A stretch of 64,000 nt of DNA from Flavobacterium palustre (GCF_014639535.1 NZ_BMGA01000004.1:1-64000), one strand, 5' to 3'; shown: positions 35,062-43,456, counted from the first letter of the stretch. The notes: generated from the letters alone by a model not told the origin. Program-made: numbers and translations.

Positions 35062-35637
35062 ATGCCCTTAATTATTGATAATATACAAAAACATGTCCAA
35101 CTTACCGATGAAGAAAAAGAGCTTTTTTTAAGCAAAACTGAAATTCATCATTACAAAGCCAAAACTATTCTACTCAATTCGGGAGAAGTTTGCAAGCATT
35201 CTTATTTTGTAAACTCAGGGATTTTAAGAAGTTTTAATATTAATGACAATATTGTTGAACACGTTTTAAACTTTGCCTGCGAAGGCTGGTGGATGGGCGA
35301 CATGTACAGTTTAATATCTCAAAAACCCGGAAATCTTTTTATCGAAGTAATAGAAGATGCTGAAGTGGTTTTACTTTCAAAAGAAAATCAGGAACAGCTT
35401 TATAGCGAAATCCCTAAACTGGAACGCTTCTTTAGAATCCTTACCGAAAATTCATTAGTTGCTAACCAGGAACGAATAATGGATAATTTAAGTTTATCTG
35501 CTGAAGTTCGCTATGACAAATTTTTAAAAAGATATGCCGGTCTGAATCATAAAATACCACAAAAACAAATCGCATCCTATATAGGTGTAACGCCAGAGTT
35601 TTTTAGCAAGATGAAAGCAAAATTATTGAGAAAATAG
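35062..35637 (+). CDS. Crp/Fnr-family transcriptional regulator
   Basis: A 191-residue regulator: a cyclic-nucleotide-binding-like beta-roll (about 25-115) and a C-terminal helix-turn-helix (about 165-188, QKQIASYIGVTPEFFSKMKA). There is no cysteine cluster for an Fe-S sensor, and the arginine-glutamate phosphate cassette of true cAMP-binding proteins is not evident, so the effector is unknown. It lies 166 bp upstream of the pirin operon, with a candidate palindromic site between them that reappears before yceI. Confidence 0.88.
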   Translation: MPLIIDNIQKHVQLTDEEKELFLSKTEIHHYKAKTILLNSGEVCKHSYFVNSGILRSFNINDNIVEHVLNFACEGWWMGDMYSLISQKPGNLFIEVIEDAEVVLLSKENQEQLYSEIPKLERFFRILTENSLVANQERIMDNLSLSAEVRYDKFLKRYAGLNHKIPQKQIASYIGVTPEFFSKMKAKLLRK

Positions 35638-35727
35638 TGGTCAGTGGTCCGTTTTAAGCAATCAGAACAGCATTGTAAACATTCAGAGAAAAAGACTGAA
35701 CACTAAAAACTGCACACTGAATACTTT

Positions 35728-35773
35728 CTTAATCTAGGTTAAGTGCTAAACACTAACTGCGGATGTACATTTG
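35728..35773 (+). promoter_or_regulatory. Palindromic operator and promoter of the pirin operon
   Basis: CTTAATCTAGGTTAAG (35728-35743) is one mismatch from a perfect palindrome. Its centre is 30.5 bp before a TACATTTG -7 box (35766-35773), so it occupies the missing -33 position, like a class II Crp/Fnr activator site. yceI has the same layout at the same distance. Confidence 0.65.
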
Positions 35774-35803
35774 TAATGTAATAATCAACAAACATAAAAT
35801 ATC

Positions 35804-36520
35804 ATGGCAAATACAGTTTTTCACAAAGCAGACACAAGAGGACACGCAGATCACGGATGGTTAAACGCTTACCACAGCTTTAGTTTCGCCAGCTGGTACA
35901 ATCCGGACAGAGTAAATTTTGGCGCACTTAGAGTATTGAATGACGACACTATTGCAGCCGGAATGGGTTTTGGAACACATCCTCACGATAATATGGAAAT
36001 CATCACCATTCCGTTAGAAGGCGATTTAGCTCACAAAGACAGCATGGGAAATGAGTCAACCATAAAAAATGGCGATGTTCAGGTAATGAGTGCCGGAACC
36101 GGAATCAGACATAGTGAATTTAACCCAAATGCAGATCAAAGAACTAAACTTTTCCAAATATGGTTATTTCCTAAAAAACGTGATGTAGCACCTCGTTACC
36201 AACAAATCACTCTGGACAAATCATTAGAGAAAAATGATTTTGCGCAAATACTATCTCCAAATGCTGACGATGCCGGAGTTTGGATCCATCAGGATGCCTG
36301 GTTTTATTTAAGCGATTTCGACAAAGATTTCTCTAAAAAACTGGCTCTGCAAAAAGAAGGAAATGGTTTTTACATTTTCAACATTGAAGGAGAGATTGAA
36401 GTGAATGGTCAAAAATTAGCAACCAAAGACGGATTTGGAATTTGGAATACTGCCGAAATTGAAGTGAAAGCCTCTACTGCTGCTAAATTTTTAATTATGG
36501 AAGTCCCAATGAACTACTAA
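35804..36520 (+). CDS. Pirin family protein
   Basis: A 238-residue bicupin of the pirin/quercetin dioxygenase-like family. The metal-binding cupin motif is visible in GFGTHPHDNMEIITIPLEGDL (about 50-70, partly quoted), with further histidine HSE near 104. The C-terminal cupin is the pirin_C type. Some pirins are quercetin 2,3-dioxygenases; others act as redox-sensing cofactors. It is the first gene of an operon with an acetyltransferase, OsmC, a 4Fe-4S protein and an FMN reductase, which points to electrophile or oxidative stress rather than flavonol use. Confidence 0.88.
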   Translation: MANTVFHKADTRGHADHGWLNAYHSFSFASWYNPDRVNFGALRVLNDDTIAAGMGFGTHPHDNMEIITIPLEGDLAHKDSMGNESTIKNGDVQVMSAGTGIRHSEFNPNADQRTKLFQIWLFPKKRDVAPRYQQITLDKSLEKNDFAQILSPNADDAGVWIHQDAWFYLSDFDKDFSKKLALQKEGNGFYIFNIEGEIEVNGQKLATKDGFGIWNTAEIEVKASTAAKFLIMEVPMNY

Positions 36521-36532
36521 TACAAGGAAATA

Positions 36533-36817
36533 ATGGAAGAAACTATAGGTTTAGAATACAACGAAAGGAAAGGTTATTTTTACGTCAAAGTCAACGACAA
36601 AACAGAGGCAAAAATGACCTTTGTTTTTGCCGGACCGCATAAAATAATTATCGATCACACCGAGGTAAATCCTGGAAACACCGGCAAGAACTTTGGAAAA
36701 AAAATGGTAGAAAAAGCAGTTGCATTTGCCAGAGAAATGAATTTAAAAATCCTTCCTCTTTGCCCATTTGCCAAAAAAGTTTTTGACAAAACTCCTGAAT
36801 ACGGAGATGTTTTATAA
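36533..36817 (+). CDS. YjdJ-like GNAT acetyltransferase
   Basis: A 94-residue compact GNAT-fold N-acetyltransferase. The acetyl-CoA loop region is NTGKNFGKKMVEKAVAFAR, and the end is LPLCPFAKKVFDKTPEY, characteristic of the YjdJ group. In Escherichia coli yjdJ lies beside yjdI, a 4Fe-4S protein; both kinds are in this operon here, two genes apart. Substrate unknown. It starts 12 bp after the pirin gene. Confidence 0.85.
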   Translation: MEETIGLEYNERKGYFYVKVNDKTEAKMTFVFAGPHKIIIDHTEVNPGNTGKNFGKKMVEKAVAFAREMNLKILPLCPFAKKVFDKTPEYGDVL

Positions 36818-36837
36818 TTGTTCTTAAAAATCAGTTT

Positions 36838-37245
36838 ATGAAAAATTTATTAGAAAAAGACATTGTTGGAACAATTGGTTCTCAAAAATATTTATGCACT
36901 ATTTCCTGGCGCAATGGTCAACTAATTATGGATGAACCCGAAAGCAATGGAGGAAAAGATTTAGGACCGGATCCATTTTCGACCCTTTTAGCTTCCTTAG
37001 CAAGTTGTACGCTGGCTACTCTACGAATGTACATTGACCGAAAAGGTTGGGACATTCCTGAAATCAACATTGCAATTAATGCAACTCAGGAGTTAGATGC
37101 TGAATTTGAAACTGTTTTTTCGAGAAAAATTTCTTTTTCTAATGCTATAACTCCGGAACAAAAAGAACGATTACTATTAATTGCTGACAAATGCCCCGTT
37201 TCTAAAATCTTAAAAGGAAAAATAACCATTAATACAGCATTATAA
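36838..37245 (+). CDS. OsmC/Ohr-family protein
   Basis: A 135-residue OsmC-like protein, a family that reduces organic hydroperoxides through two cysteines. One cysteine is in LASLASCTLATLRMYIDRKGW (partly quoted, near 60) and the second in ADKCPVSKILKG (near 122), the expected pair. It lies 20 bp after the acetyltransferase gene. Confidence 0.9.
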   Translation: MKNLLEKDIVGTIGSQKYLCTISWRNGQLIMDEPESNGGKDLGPDPFSTLLASLASCTLATLRMYIDRKGWDIPEINIAINATQELDAEFETVFSRKISFSNAITPEQKERLLLIADKCPVSKILKGKITINTAL

Positions 37246-37247
37246 TT

Positions 37248-37472
37248 ATGAATCCTAAAGACCTTACAAAAGAATACACCAATGGTGAAGTAACCATTGT
37301 ATGGCAATCAGCAAAATGTATCCATTCGGCTAATTGTGTTCGCAATAATCCTGATGTATTTCAGCCAAAAGAAAAACCCTGGATAAAACCGGAGGCTTCA
37401 ACAACAGAAAAAATTATCGATACAGTAAAGAAATGTCCTTCGGGAGCATTGACTTACTTTTTAAACGAATAA
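37248..37472 (+). CDS. YjdI-like 4Fe-4S mono-cluster protein
   Basis: A 74-residue protein of the divergent 4Fe-4S mono-cluster family (YjdI). C24, C30 and C63 are visible in SAKCIHSANCVRNN and KKCPSGALTY, with a histidine at 26 that may complete the cluster. It probably carries electrons for a partner in the same operon. It starts two bases after osmC, and the FMN reductase begins two bases after its stop. Confidence 0.87.
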   Translation: MNPKDLTKEYTNGEVTIVWQSAKCIHSANCVRNNPDVFQPKEKPWIKPEASTTEKIIDTVKKCPSGALTYFLNE

Positions 37473-37474
37473 AA

Positions 37475-38005
37475 ATGACTAAAAAAATTATCGCCTTTGG
37501 CGCATCATCAAGCACAAATTCTATCAATAAACAATTGGCTACTTATGCTGCATCACAATTTAAAAACACTGATGTAGAAGTGCTGGACTTAAACGATTAC
37601 GAAATGCCTATTTTTTCTTTGGATAGAGAATCTAAAAATGGCATTCCTGAATTAGCAAAAGACTTTTTCGATAAACTGGGAACTGCTGATTTAGTTATTG
37701 TTTCTCTGGCCGAACACAACGGAGCTTATTCAACGGCTTTTAAAAATATTTTTGACTGGACTTCCCGCGTGAATCCAAAATTTTTTCAGGAAAAACAAAC
37801 ACTAATCTTGGCGACTTCACCGGGACCCAGAGGCGGACTTTCTGTTTTAGAAATTGCAAAAAACCGTTTCCCATTTCAGGGAGCTGATGTAAAAGGAAGT
37901 TTTTCATTACCTAGTTTCAACGATAATTTTGACAGCAACAAAGGAATTACAAATGAAAAACTAAAGAACGATTTACTGGAAATTATCGAATCTATCGAAC
38001 TTTAA
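37475..38005 (+). CDS. NADPH-dependent FMN reductase
   Basis: A 176-residue flavodoxin-fold oxidoreductase (FMN_red). The phosphate loop is FGASSSTNSINKQL near residue 7, and the flavin stretch is EHNGAYSTAFKNIFDW near 83. I place the start at the ATG at 37475 (MTKKIIAFG); a longer frame begins inside the preceding gene. It is the last gene of the pirin operon and a likely electron source for the 4Fe-4S protein or OsmC-linked repair. Confidence 0.88.
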   Translation: MTKKIIAFGASSSTNSINKQLATYAASQFKNTDVEVLDLNDYEMPIFSLDRESKNGIPELAKDFFDKLGTADLVIVSLAEHNGAYSTAFKNIFDWTSRVNPKFFQEKQTLILATSPGPRGGLSVLEIAKNRFPFQGADVKGSFSLPSFNDNFDSNKGITNEKLKNDLLEIIESIEL

Positions 38006-38029
38006 AAAATAATTCAAACCCTACCAGAG

Positions 38030-38060
38030 AGCGTTGCATTTTGCAGCGCTTTCTTTTTTT
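38030..38060 (+). terminator. Terminator of the pirin operon
   Basis: A 9-bp stem AGCGTTGCA/TGCAGCGCT (one G-T pair) with loop TTT, then a T-run 38054-38060. Confidence 0.85.
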
Positions 38061-38119
38061 AAACCATGAAAAAACAAAAGATTAGTTATTATTTTGCACA
38101 ATTTTAAGAAGACAATATC

Positions 38120-38127
38120 TATTTTTG
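38120..38127 (+). promoter_or_regulatory. -7 box of the two-component operon
   Basis: TATTTTTG; transcription would start near 38133, which fixes the response-regulator start at 38152 rather than the TTG at 38125. Confidence 0.5.
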
Positions 38128-38151
38128 AAAAAGAATTCAAAAAATCATTTC

Positions 38152-38826
38152 ATGAAACTACTCATTGTTGAAGACGAACCCCATCTTTTATCGATTATTC
38201 GAAAAGGACTTTCTGAAAAAAACAACGAAGTAAGTGTAGCGCTCGATGGTACAACAGGGCTGGAAATGATTTTGAATCACAATTTTGATGTAGTCATTCT
38301 CGACATCATGCTGCCGGATATTAACGGAATCGAAATTTGCAGACGACTCAGAGACGCTAAAAATTTTGTTCCTATTCTACTGCTAACCGCTCTGGGAACC
38401 ACCGAAAACATTGTTACGGGATTGAATGCCGGTGCCGATGATTATCTGGCAAAACCTTTTAAATTTTCAGAATTAGAAGCACGAATAGCTGCCTTAGCCC
38501 GAAGATCCAATCAGGAACACAGACCTAATGATTTAATTCAAATTGATGATTTGGAAATTGACCGAAGAGCTAAATCAGTCAAACGAAACGGAGAACTCAT
38601 TCAACTAACTGCAAAAGAATTCAAATTATTATATTATCTGGCCAGCAATACCGGAACCATTCTTCCCAGAGAAAAGATTTTAGACAATGTATGGGACATT
38701 AATTTTGATATGAATACCAATGTAGTTGATGTTTACATCAATTATCTTCGAAACAAAATAGACAAACCCTATCAAAATAAATTAATCCATACCATCAAAG
38801 GTCTGGGCTACATTATAAAATCATAA
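38152..38826 (+). CDS. OmpR/PhoB-type response regulator
   Basis: A 224-residue response regulator: a receiver domain with phospho-acceptor D51 (VVILDIMLPD) and K102-like LAKPFKFSE, and a C-terminal winged-helix DNA-binding domain (about 125-222) ending with LIHTIKGLGYIIKS. The ATG at 38152 (MKLLIVEDEPHLL) is the true start; the earlier TTG precedes the transcription start. It overlaps no gene and is followed by its kinase after three bases. Confidence 0.93.
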   Translation: MKLLIVEDEPHLLSIIRKGLSEKNNEVSVALDGTTGLEMILNHNFDVVILDIMLPDINGIEICRRLRDAKNFVPILLLTALGTTENIVTGLNAGADDYLAKPFKFSELEARIAALARRSNQEHRPNDLIQIDDLEIDRRAKSVKRNGELIQLTAKEFKLLYYLASNTGTILPREKILDNVWDINFDMNTNVVDVYINYLRNKIDKPYQNKLIHTIKGLGYIIKS

Positions 38827-38829
38827 TTT

Positions 38830-40197
38830 ATGCAGATTAGAAAAAAAATAACCATCACTTACATTGCACTATCCTGTTTTAGTACCTCACTTTTGTGCAT
38901 TGTGATTTTTTCTCTATTCAAGCAAAACAATGAATATTATTTTATAAAAAGGCTTCAGGACAGAGCCAAAATTGCTTCATCAGCTCATTCTCAAAAAAAC
39001 CTGGAGAAAAAGAATTATTTCAAAGAATTCAAAAAAAGCGGTCTGGAAGAACTTATCGAAGAAAAGGAATACATACTGCCTGTAAAAGGAAAAAACACCT
39101 TTGAATACAACACCGATTTGCATCTTCCTCCTGAATTCTACAAAGAAATCATGAAAAAAGGATCGAGTTGGTTTGAAGAAGATTACCGTTATTATTATGG
39201 ACAAATTTTTGGTGAAGAAGGACAAAAACACATTGTAATTGTAACGGCTAAAGACCGCAGAGGCAACACCAGCGCCATTTATATTTTGCAAATTCTAATT
39301 TTTGGAGGCATGGGTTTTATTGTTCTGGCCTATTTTTTCGGTCAGTTTTTGGCCCGAAGAGTAATCAACCCTATTGCTTTAATTACCAAAGAAGTACACC
39401 GAATCAGCGCATCGAATCTTCATAACCGATTAGCCGATACTGACGGAAAAGATGAAATTACAGATCTTACAAAAACCTTTAACGACATGCTGGATCGATT
39501 AGAAACTTCTTTTGAAATTCAGGCTAATTTTATCAATAATGCTTCGCATGAACTAAAAACCCCAATCACCACCATTATTGCCGAAACCGAAATCATGCTC
39601 TTGAAAGAAAGAGCCACCGAAGAATATATTTATTCCTTAGAAAACATTAACAAGCAGGCTTCAAAATTAGGAAACCTTACCGAAAGTCTTTTGAAACTTA
39701 CTCAAACCGGCTATGACGGAACCAAACAGGTTTTAGACATTGCCCGAATTGACGAAATTCTTTTAGAAGTAAAAGCATCGATAGATACTCTTTTTCCTAA
39801 CAACCGTGTTAATATAAAAATCAAAGCCATTCCGGAAGACGAATCATTATTAACCATTCCTTGCAACAGACCTCTCCTCGAATTAGCATTGAATAATATT
39901 ATTTCGAATGCGGTAAAATATTCCGACAACGATGAAGTATTTGTTAATTTATCCGTAGATAAAGCTATTATTAAAATTGCCATTACCGATATTGGAATCG
40001 GAATTCCCCCGGAAGATATCCCTTATCTTTACGAACCTTTCTTTAGAGGTAAAATTGCTTCTAAATACAACGGTTACGGACTTGGATTACCATTAGCCAT
40101 GAAAATAATCCGAATGCACAATGGTGAACTTCAAATTCAGTCGGAAACCGGAAAAGGAACTGTGGTGAATATTACTTTTGAAAAGAAGCAACATTAA
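38830..40197 (+). CDS. Sensor histidine kinase
   Basis: A 455-residue membrane kinase paired with the preceding regulator: membrane segments at about 9-29 and 155-177 bracket a periplasmic sensor; a HAMP domain follows (about 178-230), then HisKA with phospho-acceptor H240 (NNASHELKTPITT) and a C-terminal HATPase_c with N-box and GLGLPLAMKII-like G2 motif. The stimulus is unknown. Confidence 0.93.
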   Translation: MQIRKKITITYIALSCFSTSLLCIVIFSLFKQNNEYYFIKRLQDRAKIASSAHSQKNLEKKNYFKEFKKSGLEELIEEKEYILPVKGKNTFEYNTDLHLPPEFYKEIMKKGSSWFEEDYRYYYGQIFGEEGQKHIVIVTAKDRRGNTSAIYILQILIFGGMGFIVLAYFFGQFLARRVINPIALITKEVHRISASNLHNRLADTDGKDEITDLTKTFNDMLDRLETSFEIQANFINNASHELKTPITTIIAETEIMLLKERATEEYIYSLENINKQASKLGNLTESLLKLTQTGYDGTKQVLDIARIDEILLEVKASIDTLFPNNRVNIKIKAIPEDESLLTIPCNRPLLELALNNIISNAVKYSDNDEVFVNLSVDKAIIKIAITDIGIGIPPEDIPYLYEPFFRGKIASKYNGYGLGLPLAMKIIRMHNGELQIQSETGKGTVVNITFEKKQH

Positions 40198-40262
40198 AAA
40201 TTCTAATTTAAAATCTAAGGAAAATCTAATTTTAATCCAATCCGATTTTAATTTTCGATAGC

Positions 40263-40270
40263 TTCTTTTG
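40263..40270 (+). promoter_or_regulatory. -7-like box of the UspA-like gene
   Basis: TTCTTTTG, one mismatch from TAnnTTTG; with it the ATG at 40272 falls too close and 40296 becomes the natural start. Confidence 0.35.
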
Positions 40271-40295
40271 TATGTATCATCAAAACAATACATAC

Positions 40296-41018
40296 ATGAA
40301 AAACATATTAATACCTTCAACATTAGAACCTGATACCATAAATGCTGTCAAAATTGCCATTCAACAATCTAAAGGGAAAAAGTGCACGCTCTTTTTAGTT
40401 TTAGCAGAAGAAATCCCGGATACTCATTCTTCGGCTACATTTTTAAGAAGCATGAAAAGCGAAATGACCGTTTCTCAAAAAAAAGTACTGGAATACTGCC
40501 GAGAATTAATTACTATTTCTCAAAACTGTACTCTTAAAATCCATTATCAATACGGAATTTCAGCACCTTTAATGCGAAATCTAATCCAACATCTTGAAAT
40601 TGAATTGGCCATCCTGACTCCTTCATACCGAAAAACAGAAAGAAAAATTCACAATCAGTTTGTCCAAATTCTGAACAACTGTAAATGCCCTATTTTGCAT
40701 CTGTCTTCCAATTGCGAAGAATACGATTTGACCAAAGCAATGTATCTGAAACAAAGTAAATCCAAACTACAGCCGGAAGATTTACAGGAACTAATCCCTA
40801 ATCATTTTGATTTCAAAATTGTAAGTCTGGCTACAGATTTTAACGATCAAAATCCCGAAGACCTGAAATCTTCATTAAATGAAGCCATAGTAAAAAACAA
40901 AATAGATCTTTTAATCGAGACCAGAAAACCGAAAAAAATCAAACTCAAAAATAAAAACACCAATACTAACGAAAATTTTGACTTGCCTATTTTATCTTTA
41001 TATGAAAGAGTGCTGTAA
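40296..41018 (+). CDS. Universal stress protein-like
   Basis: A 240-residue protein opening MKNILIPSTLEPDTINAVKIA, a UspA-like start with alternating strands. The region around 95-140 (KIHYQYGISAPLMRNLIQHLEIELAILTPSY, partly quoted) matches the second half of a Usp domain. The nucleotide-binding GxxGxnG tail is absent, so it is a diverged, perhaps non-ATP-binding member. It lies between the kinase and yceI and is probably part of a stress block. Confidence 0.6.
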   Translation: MKNILIPSTLEPDTINAVKIAIQQSKGKKCTLFLVLAEEIPDTHSSATFLRSMKSEMTVSQKKVLEYCRELITISQNCTLKIHYQYGISAPLMRNLIQHLEIELAILTPSYRKTERKIHNQFVQILNNCKCPILHLSSNCEEYDLTKAMYLKQSKSKLQPEDLQELIPNHFDFKIVSLATDFNDQNPEDLKSSLNEAIVKNKIDLLIETRKPKKIKLKNKNTNTNENFDLPILSLYERVL

Positions 41019-41047
41019 TTTTTAAAAATCAGTATCCCATTTTATTT

Positions 41048-41093
41048 CTTAACCTAGGTTAAGTGAGACGCCGGGATTGTTACCATAAATTTG
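41048..41093 (+). promoter_or_regulatory. Palindromic operator and promoter of yceI
   Basis: CTTAACCTAGGTTAAG (41048-41063) is a perfect palindrome with its centre 30.5 bp before TAAATTTG (41086-41093). Spacing and sequence match the pirin promoter, 5.3 kb away. Confidence 0.68.
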
Positions 41094-41132
41094 CCTTATC
41101 AAAATGAAATAACAATTAAAAAAAATAAAATT

Positions 41133-41660
41133 ATGGCAACTACAAAATGGGCAATTGACGCAACACACTCAGAAATTGGTTTTAAAGTAAAACACATGAT
41201 GTTTACTAATGTTTCAGGAAATTTCAGCGATTATGAAGCAACTATTGCTACTGAAGATGACAATTTTGAAAACGCTAACATCGAATTTTCGGCAAACATC
41301 GATTCAATCAGCACCAATAATACTGACAGAGACAATCACCTTAAAAGTGGCGACTTTTTTGATGCCGAAAATCATCCAAAACTGACTTTCAAAGCTACTT
41401 CTTTTACTAAAAACGGTGATGACTACGAATTAACAGGTGATTTGAGTTTGAGAGGCGTAACAAAATCGGTTACACTTCCTGCCGAATTCAGCGGATTAAT
41501 GAAAGATCCTTGGGGAAATACCAAAGCCGGATTAAACATTTCAGGCAAAATCAACCGTAAAGACTGGGGATTGAACTGGAACTCGGCCTTAGAAACAGGA
41601 GGTGTTTTAGTAGGCGAAGACGTTCGTTTAAACATCGAATTACAATTAATAAAACTATAA
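41133..41660 (+). CDS. YceI-family lipid-binding protein
   Basis: A 175-residue YceI-family beta-barrel that binds polyisoprenoid-type lipids. It has TKWAIDATHSEIGFKVKHMMF near the start (partly quoted), then DLSLRGVTKSVTLP and GLNISGKINRKDWGLNW, all family hallmarks. There is no signal peptide from the ATG at 41133, so a cytoplasmic form is likely. A longer frame from 41091 starts inside the -7 box and can be excluded. It shares its operator with the pirin operon. Confidence 0.9.
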   Translation: MATTKWAIDATHSEIGFKVKHMMFTNVSGNFSDYEATIATEDDNFENANIEFSANIDSISTNNTDRDNHLKSGDFFDAENHPKLTFKATSFTKNGDDYELTGDLSLRGVTKSVTLPAEFSGLMKDPWGNTKAGLNISGKINRKDWGLNWNSALETGGVLVGEDVRLNIELQLIKL

Positions 41661-41692
41661 GAATCCCGCAAAACTGATTTTTCTTTATATAC

Positions 41693-41735
41693 AAACCTCC
41701 TGTCTTCATTAGCAAGTAAGGAGGTTTTGTTTTTA
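41693..41735 (+). terminator. Terminator of yceI
   Basis: AAACCTCC (41693-41700) pairs with GGAGGTTT (41720-41727) around a 19-base loop, with TTTTGTTTTT after it. Confidence 0.65.
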
Positions 41736-41773
41736 CCCATTTTTATCTTTCCTAATTAATCCTAAAAAAATAC

Positions 41774-41781
41774 TACTTTTG
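41774..41781 (+). promoter_or_regulatory. -7 box of fabD
   Basis: TACTTTTG about 80 bp before the fabD ATG. Between them, 41818-41842 is a GTCACCCTGAGCGCAATCGA-type intergenic repeat fragment. Confidence 0.5.
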
Positions 41782-41862
41782 CATCCCGATTGACTAATTT
41801 TTCAATCTTTAAATAATGTCACCCTGAGCGCAATCGAAGGGCAAATCTTTAAATTAAAAAAC

Positions 41863-42735
41863 ATGAAAGCATACGTATTTCCGGGTCAGGGAGCTCAATT
41901 CACAGGAATGGGTAAAGACTTATATGAAAACTCTCCATTAGCAAAAGAACTGTTTGAAAAAGCAAACGAAATATTAGGTTTCCGCATTACAGACATCATG
42001 TTTGAAGGAACAGCAGAAGAATTAAAAGAAACTAAAGTTACCCAACCGGCAGTGTTTTTACACTCGGTAATTTTAGCAAAAACTTTAGAAGATTTCAAAC
42101 CAGAAATGGTGGCAGGACACTCTTTAGGTGAATTTTCAGCTTTGGTTGCCAATGGTGCTTTGTCTTTTGAAGACGGATTAAAATTAGTTTCTCAAAGAGC
42201 TTTAGCCATGCAAAAAGCCTGCGAAATAACACCTTCAACAATGGCTGCCGTTTTAGGACTGGCTGATAACATTGTGGAAGAAGTTTGTGCTTCTATCGAC
42301 GGAGTTGTAGTAGCGGCTAACTATAACTGCCCCGGACAATTAGTAATCTCAGGAGAGTTTAAAGCAGTGGAATTAGCCTGCGAAAAAATGAAAGAAGCTG
42401 GCGCAAAACGTGCATTATTATTACCTGTTGGTGGAGCTTTCCACTCACCAATGATGGAACCGGCAAGAGAAGAACTGGCAGCTGCAATTGAAGCTACTAC
42501 TTTCTCTGCTCCAATTTGCCCGGTATATCAAAACGTAACTGCAAATGCAGTTTCGGATGCAAACGAAATTAAGAAGAACCTAATTATTCAGTTAACTGCT
42601 CCTGTAAAATGGACACAATCGGTACAACAAATGATTGCTGACGGCGCAACTTTATTTACCGAAGTTGGTCCCGGAAAAGTATTGACCGGATTGATTGGAA
42701 AAATCAATAAAGAAGCTGTTACAGCGAATGCTTAA
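41863..42735 (+). CDS. fabD: Malonyl-CoA:ACP transacylase (FabD)
   Basis: Transfers malonyl from CoA to acyl carrier protein for fatty-acid synthesis. The 290-residue protein has FPGQGAQ near the N-terminus, the nucleophile S87 in GHSLGEFSAL, and the catalytic histidine in GGAFHSPMM (about 197). Full length. It is a single gene with its own -7 box and terminator. Confidence 0.94.
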   Translation: MKAYVFPGQGAQFTGMGKDLYENSPLAKELFEKANEILGFRITDIMFEGTAEELKETKVTQPAVFLHSVILAKTLEDFKPEMVAGHSLGEFSALVANGALSFEDGLKLVSQRALAMQKACEITPSTMAAVLGLADNIVEEVCASIDGVVVAANYNCPGQLVISGEFKAVELACEKMKEAGAKRALLLPVGGAFHSPMMEPAREELAAAIEATTFSAPICPVYQNVTANAVSDANEIKKNLIIQLTAPVKWTQSVQQMIADGATLFTEVGPGKVLTGLIGKINKEAVTANA

Positions 42736-42767
42736 TTAGCAAACTGTTTTAAATTTTTCATAAATAG

Positions 42768-42801
42768 ATCCTCGTAAACAAAAGTTTACGGGGATTTTTT
42801 T
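42768..42801 (+). terminator. Terminator of fabD
   Basis: ATCCTCGTAAAC (42768-42779) pairs with 42784-42795 and is followed by seven Ts. Confidence 0.85.
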
Positions 42802-42808
42802 ATATTTG
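42801..42808 (+). promoter_or_regulatory. -7 box of the small lipoprotein gene
   Basis: TATATTTG, overlapping the end of the fabD terminator T-run, 41 bp before the ATG. Confidence 0.5.
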
Positions 42809-42849
42809 AAAGACATCGTTTTTAAATACAAATCTCAAATATCCTACAA

Positions 42850-43101
42850 ATGAAAAGAACAATTTTAGCAGCAGCTTTCATGCTGGTTGCAATGGCTTCC
42901 TGCCAGGACAAGACAAAAGACAAAATCGAAGATGCCAAAGAAGCTGTTGGAGCTGAAGTAGAACAAAAAATGGATACTGTAAATAAAAAAGTAGAAAAAG
43001 CCATAGATTCTACACAATCAAAAACAGGCAAAATCCTTGAAAAAGGAGCAGAAAAACTTAACGAAGCTGCCGATAAACTAAAAGAAGCAGCTAAAAAGTA
43101 A
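42850..43101 (+). CDS. Small Lys/Glu/Ala-rich lipoprotein
   Basis: An 83-residue predicted lipoprotein with lipobox VAMASC (C18). The mature part is a continuous amphipathic helix rich in Lys, Glu and Ala (KDKIEDAKEAVGAEVEQKMD), resembling late-embryogenesis-type or apolipoprotein-like repeats found in Bacteroidota small lipoproteins. Function unknown; probably an envelope structural or stress protein. It is a single gene with its own -7 box. Confidence 0.7.
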   Translation: MKRTILAAAFMLVAMASCQDKTKDKIEDAKEAVGAEVEQKMDTVNKKVEKAIDSTQSKTGKILEKGAEKLNEAADKLKEAAKK

Positions 43102-43104
43102 TCT

Positions 43105-43140
43105 AACAAAAAATCCCAAACTATCAATTTGGGATTTTTT
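43105..43140. terminator. Bidirectional terminator, left bracket of toxin-antitoxin pair 2
   Basis: AAATCCCAAA (43111-43120) pairs with TTTGGGATTT (43128-43137) around a 7-base loop, with T-runs in both directions. Its first 26 bases (43105-43130) recur exactly at 43686-43711. Confidence 0.85.
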
Positions 43141-43456
43141 ATAAATCTTTCGCTTCTTCACAATGATTATTTAAAATAGAAGTAATCAAATATTTATTAT
43201 GTTGTTTTTCAAAAAATACAAACCAGGTTGTTCTGTTATTTGCCTTATAAAAAACATAATTTGAACCTAAATATTTTATTTTCTGTGGAGTTCTTTTGTG
43301 AGGGAAACTTTTTATTTCCATGAAAATAAAATCTACAATCTTATCAACATAAAGTTGTGCATTTTCAGCATAACTGAAATATTCCTCTTTGAATAGCAAA
43401 AAAACTAATTCATCGAAATATTCTAAAACATTATTCTTAAAGATTATTTTTTCCAA
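43139..43456 (-). CDS. RelE/ParE-superfamily toxin (putative)
   Basis: A 105-residue protein that resembles RelE/ParE toxins in size, charge and layout: an N-terminal helix pair (about 8-50), then basic strands (PHKRTPQKIKYLGSNYVFYKA) and a final NKYLITSILNNH strand typical of the fold. A precise subfamily is not recognised. It overlaps the upstream small gene by 13 bp (antitoxin first), the common order for RelBE/ParDE. The pair lies between exact 26-bp direct repeats. Confidence 0.65.
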   Translation of the reverse strand: MEKIIFKNNVLEYFDELVFLLFKEEYFSYAENAQLYVDKIVDFIFMEIKSFPHKRTPQKIKYLGSNYVFYKANNRTTWFVFFEKQHNKYLITSILNNHCEEAKDL

